Shown: positions 52,062 through 61,257, numbered from the stretch's first letter. The stretch is DNA of 64,000 nt from Streptomyces sp. YIM 130001 (GCF_003574445.1 NZ_KZ984566.1:1-64000), one strand, 5' to 3'. The notes: generated from the sequence alone by a model not told the origin. Made by a program: numbers and translations.

Positions 52062-53201
52062 GTGACTGAGCACCTGCCGGTCATGGAACAGCGCGCGGCT
52101 CACCCGCCGGCCCCGCCCCCCGCCTGGAAGCTTCGTACGGACCCGGCTCCCCTGCTGCCGGAGACCGAACCCCACCGGGTGCTCGGCACCCCGGCGGCGG
52201 CGAAGGCGGATCCGCAGCTGCTGCGCAGCCTGTACGAGCAACTGGTCCGCGGCCGCCGGTACAACGCGCAGGCGACGGCCCTCACCAAGCAGGGCAGACT
52301 CGCCGTCTACCCGTCGAGCACCGGCCAGGAGGCCTGCGAGGTCGCGGCCGCCATGGTGCTCGAGGAGCAGGACTGGCTGTTCCCGAGCTACCGGGACTCA
52401 CTCGCCGCCGTCGCCCGCGGGCTCGATCCCGTCCAGGCTCTGACCCTCCTGCGCGGCGACTGGCACACCGGCTACGACCCGCGCGAGCACCGGATCGCCC
52501 CGCTCAGCACCCCGCTGGCCACCCAACTCCCGCACGCGGTCGGCCTGGCACACGCGGCGCGGCTGCGCGGCGACGACACGGTGGCGCTCGCCCTGGTCGG
52601 GGACGGCGGCACCAGCGAGGGCGACTTCCACGAGGCACTCAACTTCGCGGCCGTCTGGCGCGCCCCGGTGGTCTTCCTGGTGCAGAACAACGGCTTCGCC
52701 ATCTCCGTCCCGCTGCACAAGCAGACGGCGGCCCCGTCCCTCGCCCACAAGGCGGTGGGGTACGGCATGCCGGGCCGGCTCGTCGACGGCAATGACGCGG
52801 CGGCCGTGCACGAGGTGCTCGACGAGGCGATGCGCCGTGCGCGCGAGGGCGGCGGCCCGACCCTGGTGGAGGCCGTGACGTATCGCCTGGAGGCCCACAC
52901 CAACGCGGACGACGCCACCCGCTACCGGGACGGCGCCGAGGTCGAGGCCTGGCGGGCACACGACCCGATCACCCTCCTGGAGCGGGAACTGACCGAGCGT
53001 GAGCTGATCGACGAGGCGGGGATACGAGCGGCCCGCGACGCTGCGGACGAGTTCGCGGCGGGGCTGCGCGAGCGGATGAACCAGGACGCGGAGCTCGACC
53101 CGATGGACCTGTTCACCCACGTCTACGCGGAGCAGACGTCACAACTGCGGGAGCAGGCAGATCAGTTGCGTGCCGAGCTCGAGGCGGAGGACGAGCGATG
53201 A
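52062..53201 (+). CDS. bkdA: Branched-chain 2-oxoacid dehydrogenase E1 alpha subunit
   Basis: Thiamine-diphosphate-dependent decarboxylase subunit (379 residues). Evidence: YEQLVRGRRYNAQATALTKQGRLAVYPSSTGQEACEV, TDP-binding GDGGTSEGDFHEALNFAAVW ... QNNGFAISVP, and the phosphorylation-loop-like RLEAHTNADDATRYRD. GAGGAGG at 52047-52053 supports GTG 52062. The branched-chain assignment rests on the divergent Lrp regulator and E1 alpha/beta split; a pyruvate dehydrogenase of the same architecture cannot be fully excluded. Products feed branched fatty-acid starter units. Confidence 0.88.
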   Translation: MTEHLPVMEQRAAHPPAPPPAWKLRTDPAPLLPETEPHRVLGTPAAAKADPQLLRSLYEQLVRGRRYNAQATALTKQGRLAVYPSSTGQEACEVAAAMVLEEQDWLFPSYRDSLAAVARGLDPVQALTLLRGDWHTGYDPREHRIAPLSTPLATQLPHAVGLAHAARLRGDDTVALALVGDGGTSEGDFHEALNFAAVWRAPVVFLVQNNGFAISVPLHKQTAAPSLAHKAVGYGMPGRLVDGNDAAAVHEVLDEAMRRAREGGGPTLVEAVTYRLEAHTNADDATRYRDGAEVEAWRAHDPITLLERELTERELIDEAGIRAARDAADEFAAGLRERMNQDAELDPMDLFTHVYAEQTSQLREQADQLRAELEAEDER

Positions 53202-54226
53202 CCACCACGGCCCCCGCCCCGGCCGCTGCCGCGGGCACCAAACCGGCCTCCATGGCGCAGGCCCTGCAGCGGGCCCTGCGGGACGCGCTCACCGAGGACC
53301 CGACCGTGCACGTCATGGGTGAGGACGTCGGCACGCTCGGCGGTGTCTTCCGTATCACCGACGGTCTCGCGGCCGAGTTCGGCGAGGACCGCTGTACGGA
53401 CACGCCGCTGGCGGAGGCGGGCATTCTCGGCGCCGCCGTGGGCATGGCCATGTACGGGCTCCGGCCGGTCGTGGAGATGCAGTTCGACGCATTCGCCTAC
53501 CCGGCGTTCGAGCAACTGGTCTCCCACGTCTCCCGGATGCGGAACCGCACCCGGGGCAGCATGCCCATGCCGATCACCATCCGGGTGCCGTACGGCGGCG
53601 GCATCGGCGGCGTCGAGCACCACAGCGACTCCTCCGAGGCGTACTACATGGCGACGCCCGGACTGCACGTCGTGACACCGGCGACCGTCGCGGACGCCTA
53701 CGGGCTGCTGCGGCAGTCGATCGCCTCGGACGACCCGGTCGTGTTCCTCGAGCCCAAGCGGCTGTACTGGTCGAAGGACGCCTGGAACGCGGAAGCGCCC
53801 GCACCCGTTGGGGAACTGGGACGTGCGGCGGTCCGCCGTTCCGGACGGAGCGCGACACTGATCACCTACGGCCCGTCCCTGCCGGTGTGTCTGGAGGCCG
53901 CGGAGGCGGCCCGAGCGGAGGGGTGGGAGCTGGAAGTGGTGGACCTGCGTTCCCTGGTGCCCTTCGACGACGCCACCGTCTGCGCCAGCGTGCGCCGTAC
54001 GGGACGAGCGGTGGTCGTGCACGAGGCGACCGGATTCGGCGGCCCCGGCGGCGAGATCGCCGCGCGGGTCACGGAGCGGTGCTTCCATCACCTCGAGGCG
54101 CCTGTACTCCGGGTGACCGGATTCGACATTCCCTACCCGGCGCCCATGCTCGAGCGGCATCATCTGCCGGGAGTCGACCGGATCCTGGACGCGGTGGCGC
54201 GGCTGCAGTGGGAGGCAGAGGGCTGA
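53198..54226 (+). CDS. bkdB: Branched-chain 2-oxoacid dehydrogenase E1 beta subunit
   Basis: A 342-residue transketolase-fold subunit with ALRDALTEDPTVHVMGEDVGTLGGVFRIT, DTPLAEAGILGAAVGMAMYGLRPVVEMQFDAFAYPAFEQLVSH, and LEPKRLYW. It forms the heterotetramer with E1 alpha and shares its thiamine site. ATG overlaps the bkdA stop (ATGA) and its own stop overlaps the E2 start (TGATG), so the three genes are translationally coupled. Confidence 0.92.
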   Translation: MTTTAPAPAAAAGTKPASMAQALQRALRDALTEDPTVHVMGEDVGTLGGVFRITDGLAAEFGEDRCTDTPLAEAGILGAAVGMAMYGLRPVVEMQFDAFAYPAFEQLVSHVSRMRNRTRGSMPMPITIRVPYGGGIGGVEHHSDSSEAYYMATPGLHVVTPATVADAYGLLRQSIASDDPVVFLEPKRLYWSKDAWNAEAPAPVGELGRAAVRRSGRSATLITYGPSLPVCLEAAEAARAEGWELEVVDLRSLVPFDDATVCASVRRTGRAVVVHEATGFGGPGGEIAARVTERCFHHLEAPVLRVTGFDIPYPAPMLERHHLPGVDRILDAVARLQWEAEG

Positions 54227-55704
54227 TGACTCAGGTGCTCGAGTTCAAGCTGCCCGATCTCGGCGAGGGGCTGACCGAGGCGGAGATCGTGCGCTGGCTG
54301 GTGGCCGTGGGCGAGGTCGTGGCGATCGACCAGCCGGTCGTCGAGGTCGAGACGGCCAAGGCGATGGTCGAGGTGCCCTGCCCGTACGCGGGAGTGGTGA
54401 CGGCGCGCTTCGGTGAGGAGGGCGCGGAACTCCCTGTCGGCGCACCGCTGTTGACCGTCGCGGTGGGAGCAGCCGAAGGCGCCGCCGCGGGCTCGTCCGG
54501 TGCGTCGGGCGCCTCTCGCGCGTCCTCGGTCGAGGGGGCGCAGGCGGGGGAGAGTGAGCCCGCCGCCGAAGGATCCGGGAATGTGCTGGTGGGGTACGGG
54601 ACCGCTGCGCCGCCCGCCCGTCGGCGCCGGGTCCGGCAGGGCCCGGGGGCTGCCGCGGGCAGCGGCGGCGGCGAGCCGTCCGCCCCGACGGCGAACGGCT
54701 CGGGGACCGCGCCCGGTCCGACGGCCGGCGCCCCGGTTCCCGCTGCAGAGACGGCCTCCGCTGCCGCGGGCTCCCCTGCAGGTGTCGAGGACTCGGCCGC
54801 CGGGGACGGGCCCGTACCGGTGATCTCCCCGCTGGTGCGCCGACTCGCTCGCGAACACCACCTCGATCTGCGGGAGTTGAACGGCTCGGGCCCGGACGGC
54901 CTCATCCTGCGCGCCGACGTCGAGTACGCCGTCAAGGCGGCGGGCCGGCCGGAGCGCACGGCGACCGGCACCCCGGCGCGGTCGCCTGCGGCGCCCGCCG
55001 TCCCGACGGGCACGGGCGAGGCACGCTTCCCCCTCAAGGGCGTGAGAGGTGCCGTCGCCGACAAGCTGGCCCGCAGCCGCCGGGAGATCCCCGACGCGAC
55101 CTGCTGGGTGGACGCGGACGCGACGGAACTGCTCAAGGCCCGCGCGGCCATGAACGCGGCGGGCGGGCCGAAGATCTCCGTGCTCGCCCTGTTCGCCCGC
55201 ATCTGCGTCGCGGCCCTCGGCCGGCACCCGGAGCTCAACTCGACGGTCGACACGGAGGCCAGGGAGGTCGTCCAGCTCGACCGGATCCACCTCGGCTTCG
55301 CCGCCCAGACCGAGCGCGGCCTGATGGTCCCGGTGGTGCGTGACGCGCACGAGCGGGGTGCCGAGTCGCTCAGCACCGAGTTCGCCCGGCTCACCGAGGC
55401 GGCCCGCGAGGGCCGGCTGACACCGGCGGAGCTGACGGGCGGCACGTTCACGGTGAACAACTACGGCGTCTTCGGAGTGGACGGCTCCACCCCGATCATC
55501 AACCACCCCGAGGCCGCCATGCTGGGCGTCGGCCGCATCGTCCAGAAGCCTTGGGTGCACGAGGGCGAGCTGGCGGTACGGCACGTGGTGCAGCTCTCGC
55601 TGACGTTCGACCACCGGGTCTGCGACGGCGGCACGGCGGGCGGTTTCCTCCGCTACGTCGCGGACTGCGTCGAACAGCCGGCGGTCCTCCTGCGCACGCT
55701 CTGA
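54226..55704 (+). CDS. bkdC: 2-oxoacid dehydrogenase E2 component (dihydrolipoyl acyltransferase)
   Basis: Core acyltransferase, 492 residues: one lipoyl domain (FKLPDLGEGLTEAEI, lipoyl-lysine 45 in ETAKAMVEV), an Ala/Gly/Pro-rich flexible linker, peripheral-subunit-binding domain (VISPLVRRLAREHHLDLRELNGSGPDG), second linker and catalytic domain with PRR-type KLARSRREIPDATCWVDAD, and the active-site FDHRVCDGG near the C-terminus. Only one lipoyl domain is present. No E3 gene follows; the operon ends here before a 680-bp gene-free stretch. Confidence 0.93.
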   Translation: MTQVLEFKLPDLGEGLTEAEIVRWLVAVGEVVAIDQPVVEVETAKAMVEVPCPYAGVVTARFGEEGAELPVGAPLLTVAVGAAEGAAAGSSGASGASRASSVEGAQAGESEPAAEGSGNVLVGYGTAAPPARRRRVRQGPGAAAGSGGGEPSAPTANGSGTAPGPTAGAPVPAAETASAAAGSPAGVEDSAAGDGPVPVISPLVRRLAREHHLDLRELNGSGPDGLILRADVEYAVKAAGRPERTATGTPARSPAAPAVPTGTGEARFPLKGVRGAVADKLARSRREIPDATCWVDADATELLKARAAMNAAGGPKISVLALFARICVAALGRHPELNSTVDTEAREVVQLDRIHLGFAAQTERGLMVPVVRDAHERGAESLSTEFARLTEAAREGRLTPAELTGGTFTVNNYGVFGVDGSTPIINHPEAAMLGVGRIVQKPWVHEGELAVRHVVQLSLTFDHRVCDGGTAGGFLRYVADCVEQPAVLLRTL

Positions 55705-56384
55705 CACCGTCGCGCCGCGGTGCGGGTGGGCCCGGGGTGGGGATCGAGCCGCGGCGATCCGGGCGCCGGCGACGCCTGACGCGGAGTTCCCGGGCGCCCC
55801 GGCGTTCCGGTGCCGGGCCCGGACTTCAGACTCCGGCTGCGGGTTCCAGAGTCCGACGGGCGACCCAAGGGCCCGGGCCGCGCGCATCGAGCGGCGGCGC
55901 TCAGGGTCGCGTGAATTCCGGGGTCCGGCCTGCGGGTTCAGGCCCCTCGAGCCCTGGCCACTCGATCCGAGTCGACGGGATTCGGCCTGTGCGGCCACCT
56001 GGGCCGCAGGGTCCGGGCCTCGGGTCCGGGCCACCGGGAACCCTGGCCGTCTGATCCGAGCCGGCGGGGCCGTGCCGCGGAGCGCCGTCCATGTGATCCG
56101 AGCCGGATTGTCCGGGCCGCGGGTGCACTCGGGGCGTGGTGATCCGCACCGTGGGGTCGGTGCCGCGGGGACGGGGACGGGGGGCCTGCGGATTCGGGCC
56201 GTAGGGCCGGAGTCCGTCCAGGGTTCGGATGCCGGGCGTCCAGGTCACTTGATACGAGTCAGAGCGATCCAGGGGGACGGGGAGTGCAGGCGCCTCGCCG
56301 GAGCGATCCGGGTCGCAGGCTCGGCGTCGCGGTGATTCGGATCCCGGGGGTGGCGCGAGGGCTGCTTGTGGCGATACTCGGTGG
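55705..56384. repeat. 680-bp gene-free stretch with diverged GATCCGAGCC-type repeats
   Basis: No gene is supportable. Variants of TGATCCGAGCCGG recur near 55960, 56051, 56093, 56139, 56249, 56303 and 56331, spaced about 30-110 bp, e.g. ctgatccgagccgg, gtgatccgagccgg, gtgatccgcaccg, ttgatacgagtcag. The minus-strand translation is repetitive (RSDSYQ, GSDHMD, GSDQTA), so it may be a decayed repeat-protein gene or a degenerate non-coding repeat. Confidence 0.45.
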
Positions 56385-57464
56385 GTGACCTCGGATGACG
56401 CCACGGCCGCCGCGTACGCCACCGACGCCGCCGATGCCCCTGCCGCCCCGGACGGCGACGTTCCCCCCGCATGGGACGCCGTCGTGCTGGCCGGTGGGGC
56501 CTCCCGGCGGCTCGGCGGTGTGGACAAGCCCGGCGTACGGGTGGGTGGCCGGCGCCTGCTCGACCGGGTACTGACCGCCTGCGCGAACGCGGACCGTACG
56601 GTGGTCGTCGCGGAGCCCAGAGAGACCGTCAGGCCCGTCGAGTGGGTGCGGGAAGAGCCGCCCGGCGGCGGCCCGTTGGCCGCGCTCGATGCCGGGCTGT
56701 GCCGCACGACGAGCCCGGTCGTCCTCGTACTCTCCGCGGATCTGCCGTTCCTCGACACGCACACCGTCCGGACCCTGCTGACCACGCTGACGGCACCGGA
56801 CACGCGGACACCGGACACGCGGACACCGCACGCGCAGGCCCCGGACGCCGCATCCCCGCGCTTCGCAGCACCGGTGGCCGCCGCCCCTCGTCCCGGCCCC
56901 GCCGCCACCGCCCCCCGCCCGGAATCCGCCGACCCCCCTTACGACGGCGCGCTGTTCATCGACGCCGATGGGCGGGATCAGCCGCTCGTCGCGGCGTATC
57001 GGCGCGCGTCGCTGGTGCGCGGGCTCGCCCGGTTGCGGGCCGAGCACGGCGCGCTCGCCGGGCTGCCGCTGCGCCGCCTGCTCGCCGGGCTCCGGCTGGC
57101 CAGAGCGGCCGCCCCGGACGGTTCGGGGGCTGCGGCCGACTGCGACACCTGGGAGGACATTGCCGCTGCCCGCGCGCGGATCAGGGAGCATGAGCACGTG
57201 CTGGATGAATGGATGACCGCAGTCAAGGACGAATTGGGTATCGAGCTCGACGTCGACACCGGCGTACTGCTCGATCTGGCGCGCGACGCCGCGCACGGCG
57301 TGGCCAGGCCGGCCGCGCCCCTCACCACGTTCCTCGTCGGATACGCCGCGGGCCGTGCGGGCGGTGACCCCGAGGCAGTCGCCGAGGCCGCACGCAAGGC
57401 GACGGCGCTGGCCGAGCGCTGGGCGGAGGAAGCCGCGCAGAACGAAGGGCCGGACCCGAAATGA
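56385..57464 (+). CDS. mobA: Molybdenum cofactor guanylyltransferase fused to a DUF6457-like domain
   Basis: MobA attaches GMP to molybdopterin. The 359-residue protein has the nucleotidyltransferase signature VVLAGGASRRLGGVDKPGV (33-51), PPGGGPLAALDAGL, LVLSADLPFLD and DQPLVAAYR. A Thr/Pro/Ala-rich insert near 140-185 is encoded by 15-bp repeats (CCGGACACGCGGACA, about 56797-56826). The last 90 residues (LDEWMTAVKDELGIELDVDTGVLLDLARDAAHGVARPAAPLTTFLVGYAAGRAG) are a DUF6457-like helical domain usually seen beside mobA. GTG 56385 lies 6 bases after GATACT (56373-56378), predicting a leaderless mRNA. Overlaps moeA by 4 bp. Confidence 0.85.
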   Translation: MTSDDATAAAYATDAADAPAAPDGDVPPAWDAVVLAGGASRRLGGVDKPGVRVGGRRLLDRVLTACANADRTVVVAEPRETVRPVEWVREEPPGGGPLAALDAGLCRTTSPVVLVLSADLPFLDTHTVRTLLTTLTAPDTRTPDTRTPHAQAPDAASPRFAAPVAAAPRPGPAATAPRPESADPPYDGALFIDADGRDQPLVAAYRRASLVRGLARLRAEHGALAGLPLRRLLAGLRLARAAAPDGSGAAADCDTWEDIAAARARIREHEHVLDEWMTAVKDELGIELDVDTGVLLDLARDAAHGVARPAAPLTTFLVGYAAGRAGGDPEAVAEAARKATALAERWAEEAAQNEGPDPK

Positions 57465-58960
57465 CCGGGCCCGGCAGGGCGGACGGGCACGACCCGGACG
57501 TCGAGGAGGCCCTGGCGTTGGTACGGGCCGCGCGCGAGGAGAGCGAGCGGCCCGGCGCCGGCTCCTCGGGCGCCACCGCCGGCTCCCGCGTCGGCCGCCC
57601 GGCCACCCGCGACAACGCCCGTGACGACGCCCGCGAAGACCACGCTCACCGCGAACCGGCCGACGACGAGCTGGCGTTCACCTTCACCCCCAACCCGGAC
57701 CCCACCCCGCCGCCGCCTCGCCCCACCGCACCGCCCACCCCCGCCGCCACCCACACCGCCACCCCCTGGCCCCAGGCCCGCGCCGTCGCCCGGCGCGCGG
57801 CCGAGCGCATCGTCAGCCGCGGCGTACGGATCCCCGTTCGGACGCCCCTCGACGAGTCCTTGGGGCTGGTCCTGGCCGCCCCCATCGCCGCGCTCACCGA
57901 CCTGCCGTCGTTCGACACCTCGGCCATGGACGGCTGGGCGGTCGCCGGCCCCGGCCCCTGGACCCTGCGCCAGGAATCGGTACTCGCCGGCCTCGCGCAG
58001 CCCGAGCCGCTGGCCGACGGCGAGGCCGTCGCCATCGCCACCGGCGCGCGGGTGCCGCACGAGGCGACGGCGGTGATCCGCAGCGAGCACGGCCACCAGG
58101 ACGGCCACCTGAGGCTGCACGCCCTGCGGGACGTGGCGCACGGCCAGGACATCCGCCCGCGCGGCCAGGAATGCCGCAGCGGTGACCAGTTGCTGCCCGC
58201 GGGCACCCTGATCACCCCGGCGTCGATCGGCCTCGCGTCGGCCGCCGGCTACGACACGCTCGCCACCGTCCCGAGGCCGCGCGCCGAAGTGTTCGTACTC
58301 GGCGACGAGTTGCTGACATCCGGACTCCCCCGCGACGGCCTCATCCGCGATGCCCTCGGCCCGATGCTCCCGCCCTGGCTGCGCGCGCTCGGCGCCCAGG
58401 TGGTGTCCGTACGACGGCTCGGCGACGACGCGACCGCGCTGCGCAAGGCGGTCGCGGGCTCGGACGCGGACCTGATCGTCACCACCGGAGGCACCGCTTC
58501 AGGACCCGTCGACCACGTCCACCCCACCCTGCAACGCCTCGGCGCCGAACTCCTCGTGGACGGAGTCGAGGTGCGCCCGGGCCACCCCATGCTGCTGGCC
58601 CGGCTGACCGACAGCCGGCACCTCGTGGGCCTGCCCGGCAATCCGCTCGCCGCGGTCTCGGGGCTGCTGACGCTGGCGGAACCCGTGCTGCGTACGCTGG
58701 CGGGGCGGGCCGCTTCGGACCCGTACCTGGCGCCGATCCGCAAGGGCATCCACGGCCATCCGCACGACACCCGCCTCGTCCCCGTGGCGCTCCGCGGTGA
58801 CGAGGCCGTACCGCTGCACTACAACGGGCCTGCCATGCTCCGCGGAATCGCGGCATCGGACGGAGTCGCCGTGGTGCCGCCGGGCGGAGCAGCGCCGGGA
58901 CAGGAACTCGAGATCCTCGACCTGCCGTGGGCGTGGACGCCAGAGGAGTGTTTCACGTGA
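57461..58960 (+). CDS. moeA: Molybdopterin molybdotransferase MoeA with N-terminal extension
   Basis: Inserts molybdate into adenylylated molybdopterin. The 499-residue protein has an unusual 100-residue charged, Pro-rich N-terminal tail before the MoeA core (ARAVARRAAERIVSRGVRIPVRTPLDESLGLVLAAPI, SFDTSAMDGWAVAGPGPW, VAIATGARVPHEATAVI). The molybdopterin-binding domain has FVLGDELL, DLIVTTGGTASGPVDHV and LVGLPGNPLAAVSGLL. Normal MoeA is about 400 residues. Coupled to mobA by ATGA and to the potassium-channel gene by GTGA. A parS site covers its stop codon. Confidence 0.9.
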   Translation: MTGPGRADGHDPDVEEALALVRAAREESERPGAGSSGATAGSRVGRPATRDNARDDAREDHAHREPADDELAFTFTPNPDPTPPPPRPTAPPTPAATHTATPWPQARAVARRAAERIVSRGVRIPVRTPLDESLGLVLAAPIAALTDLPSFDTSAMDGWAVAGPGPWTLRQESVLAGLAQPEPLADGEAVAIATGARVPHEATAVIRSEHGHQDGHLRLHALRDVAHGQDIRPRGQECRSGDQLLPAGTLITPASIGLASAAGYDTLATVPRPRAEVFVLGDELLTSGLPRDGLIRDALGPMLPPWLRALGAQVVSVRRLGDDATALRKAVAGSDADLIVTTGGTASGPVDHVHPTLQRLGAELLVDGVEVRPGHPMLLARLTDSRHLVGLPGNPLAAVSGLLTLAEPVLRTLAGRAASDPYLAPIRKGIHGHPHDTRLVPVALRGDEAVPLHYNGPAMLRGIAASDGVAVVPPGGAAPGQELEILDLPWAWTPEECFT

Positions 58961-58964
58961 AACT
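58949..58964. promoter_or_regulatory. parS: parS site (ParB-binding), perfect core
   Basis: GTTTCACGTGAAAC at 58950-58963 is the exact Streptomyces parS core, and TGTTTCACGTGAAACT matches the general 16-mer at 15 positions. It overlaps both the moeA stop (58958-58960) and the channel-gene GTG (58957-58959). Confidence 0.9.
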
Positions 58965-60054
58965 TCCCGGTCAGGATGCGATCGCCCGGGGGGCCGACGA
59001 ACACCTGATCACCAGCCCCATCAAGCTGCCGCGCCGGGTGGTCGAGCGCCCGTTGCTGCAGGTCGGGAAGCGGCTGGCGATGGCTCTGACCGTCCTGGTC
59101 GCCACGGCGTTGATCGTCTACCTCGACCGGGACGGCTACGGCGACAACTCCGACGGCACCATCGATCTGCTCGACTCGTTCTACTACGCGACGGTCACGC
59201 TCTCCACCACGGGATACGGCGACATCGTCCCGGTGAGCGACACCGCGCGGCTCATCAATATCCTCGCTGTCACGCCGTTGCGCGTGCTCTTCCTGATCAT
59301 CCTGGTCGGCACCACCCTCGAGGTCCTCACGGAGCGGACCCGCGAGGAGTTCCGGCTGAACCGCTGGAGGTCCCAGTTGCGGGAACACACCGTCGTCGTG
59401 GGCTTCGGTACGAAGGGCCGCTCGGCGATCCAGACCCTGTGCGCGACGGGCCTGTCGAAGGACCAGATCGTGATCGTCGACCCGAGCAACAAGGTGATCG
59501 AGGCGGCCACTTCGGAGGGATTCGTCGGTGTCATCGGCGATGCGACCCGTAGCGACGTGCTGGTGCGGGCGGAGGCGCAGAAGGCCCGGCAGATCGTCAT
59601 CGCCACTCAGCGCGACGACACGGCGGTCCTGGTCGCGCTCACCGCACGGCAGTTGAACCGCGGCGCCAAGATCGTGGCCGCGGTCCGCGAGGAGGAGAAC
59701 GCACCGCTGCTGCGCCAGTCCGGCGCCGACGCGGTGATCACCAGTGCCAGTGCGGCCGGCCGGCTGCTCGGCCTCTCGGTGCTGAGCCCCAGCGCGGGCA
59801 CGGTGATGGAGGACCTCATCCAGCAGGGCACGGGCCTCGATCTGGTCGAACGGCCGGTGATAAAGGCCGAGGTGGGCCGAGGGGTGCGGGAGACCGACGA
59901 CCTCGTGGTCAGTGTCGTACGCGGTCACCGGCTGCTCGGATACGACGATCCGGCGGCCAGTCCGCTGAAGTTGACGGACCGTCTCATCACCATCGTGCGG
60001 GCCACGCCCGACGGGCCCCGACTGCCCGACACCCGGCCGCTGCCCCGCGACTGA
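58957..60054 (+). CDS. Two-helix potassium channel with RCK (TrkA-N) domain
   Basis: A 365-residue membrane protein. TM1 is near 43-60 (LAMALTVLVATALIVYL), the pore helix and filter read TVTLSTTGYGDI (GYGD, K+ selective), TM2 is near 108-128 (VLFLIILVGTTLEVL), and the cytosolic RCK domain has VVVGFGTKGRSAIQTL (Rossmann) and VIVDPSN. A regulatory C-lobe follows to residue 350. Architecture is like MthK/GsuK-type ligand-gated channels. Codons of the start lie within a parS site, so sequence constraint there is double. A hairpin terminator follows at 60072-60108. Confidence 0.92.
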   Translation: MKLPGQDAIARGADEHLITSPIKLPRRVVERPLLQVGKRLAMALTVLVATALIVYLDRDGYGDNSDGTIDLLDSFYYATVTLSTTGYGDIVPVSDTARLINILAVTPLRVLFLIILVGTTLEVLTERTREEFRLNRWRSQLREHTVVVGFGTKGRSAIQTLCATGLSKDQIVIVDPSNKVIEAATSEGFVGVIGDATRSDVLVRAEAQKARQIVIATQRDDTAVLVALTARQLNRGAKIVAAVREEENAPLLRQSGADAVITSASAAGRLLGLSVLSPSAGTVMEDLIQQGTGLDLVERPVIKAEVGRGVRETDDLVVSVVRGHRLLGYDDPAASPLKLTDRLITIVRATPDGPRLPDTRPLPRD

Positions 60055-60071
60055 ACTGCCGCTGAGCGCTG

Positions 60072-60108
60072 CCGTACGCCGACGGGTCCGCCCCGAACCG
60101 GCGTACGG
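60072..60108 (+). terminator. Terminator after the potassium-channel gene
   Basis: CCGTACGCC (60072-60080) pairs perfectly with GGCGTACGG (60100-60108); the 19-base loop is GC-rich. No U-tract. Confidence 0.6.
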
Positions 60109-60135
60109 CGGCGGACGACGAGTAGCCTCGCGCTC

Positions 60136-61113
60136 ATGCATGCGATCACCATCCCCGAACCCGGTGGACCCGAGGCGCTCGTCTGGGCGGAGGTCCCCGA
60201 TCCCGTGCCCGGTGAGGGCGAGGTCCTCGTCGAGGTCGCGGCCACCGCCGTGAACCGCGCCGACCTGCTGCAGCGTCAGGGCTTCTACGATCCGCCGCCC
60301 GGCTCGTCCCCGTACCCCGGTCTGGAGTGTTCGGGGCGCATCGCGGCGCTCGGACCCGGCGTGAGTGGCTGGGCGGTCGGCGACGAGGTGTGTGCGCTGC
60401 TCGCGGACGGCGGGTACGCGGAGAAAGTCGCGGTCCCCGCAGGGCAGTTGCTGCCGGTGCCGGAGGGTGTCGACCTGGTCGCGGCCGCGGCGCTGCCGGA
60501 GGTGACGTGCACGGTCTGGTCGAACGTCTTCATGATCGCCCATCTCCGGCCCGGCGAGACGCTCCTGGTGCACGGCGGGGCCAGTGGCATCGGCACGATG
60601 GCGATCCAGTTGGCCAAGGCGATCGGCGCGAAGGTGGCCGTCACGGCGGGCAGCGCCCAGAAGCTGGCCCGCTGCGCCGAACTCGGTGCGGACGTCCTGA
60701 TCGACTATCACCAGCAGGACTTCGTGGACGAGGTGCGGGCGGCCACCGGCGGCGCCGGTGCCGACGTCATCCTCGACATCATCGGCGCCAAATACCTGAA
60801 CCAGAACGTGAAGGCGCTGGCGACCAGCGGCCGCCTCGCCATCATCGGTCTGCAGGGCGGCGTCAAGGGGGAGTTGAACCTCAACGCCCTGCTGCGCAAG
60901 CGCGCCGCCATCACCGCGACCACGCTGCGCGCGCGTCCCGCCGCGGAGAAGGCGGCGATCGTGGCGGCGGTACGGGAACACGTCTGGCCGTTGTTCGCGG
61001 CCGGGCGGGTGCGGCCGGTCATCGACAGGATGCTGCCGCTCAGCGAGGCGGCGGAGGGGCACCGGGTGCTCGAGGCCAGCGGGCACATCGGGAAGGTGCT
61101 GCTCACGCGCTGA
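60136..61113 (+). CDS. NAD(P)H-quinone oxidoreductase (zinc-independent MDR family)
   Basis: A 325-residue medium-chain dehydrogenase/reductase of the quinone-oxidoreductase (TP53I3/PIG3-like) group: VNRADLLQRQGFYDPPPG, YPGLECSGRIAALGPGVSGW, LPEVTCTVWSNVF, and NADP-binding LLVHGGASGIGTMAIQLAKA. No catalytic zinc ligands are present. Probable role is reduction of quinones or enones. TAGCCT at 60123-60128 lies 7 bases before the ATG, so the transcript should be leaderless. Confidence 0.9.
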   Translation: MHAITIPEPGGPEALVWAEVPDPVPGEGEVLVEVAATAVNRADLLQRQGFYDPPPGSSPYPGLECSGRIAALGPGVSGWAVGDEVCALLADGGYAEKVAVPAGQLLPVPEGVDLVAAAALPEVTCTVWSNVFMIAHLRPGETLLVHGGASGIGTMAIQLAKAIGAKVAVTAGSAQKLARCAELGADVLIDYHQQDFVDEVRAATGGAGADVILDIIGAKYLNQNVKALATSGRLAIIGLQGGVKGELNLNALLRKRAAITATTLRARPAAEKAAIVAAVREHVWPLFAAGRVRPVIDRMLPLSEAAEGHRVLEASGHIGKVLLTR

Positions 61114-61257
61114 GCCCTTGTGGGCGCGGGGGACACGCACTCGGCCCCCGCTCCCCCCCCCGGCCGTACCTCCTCTGCCCGAGATGCCGGTTGTGTCACT
61201 TCATGTGACTCTGGGTACCTCGGCCCTGGCGATACGGCATCGGGAGGGGGTCCCGGC

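Noticed and set aside
55705..56384. Molybdenum-cofactor riboswitch upstream of mobA
   Set aside because: mobA is predicted to be leaderless, and no conserved aptamer pairing could be recognised.
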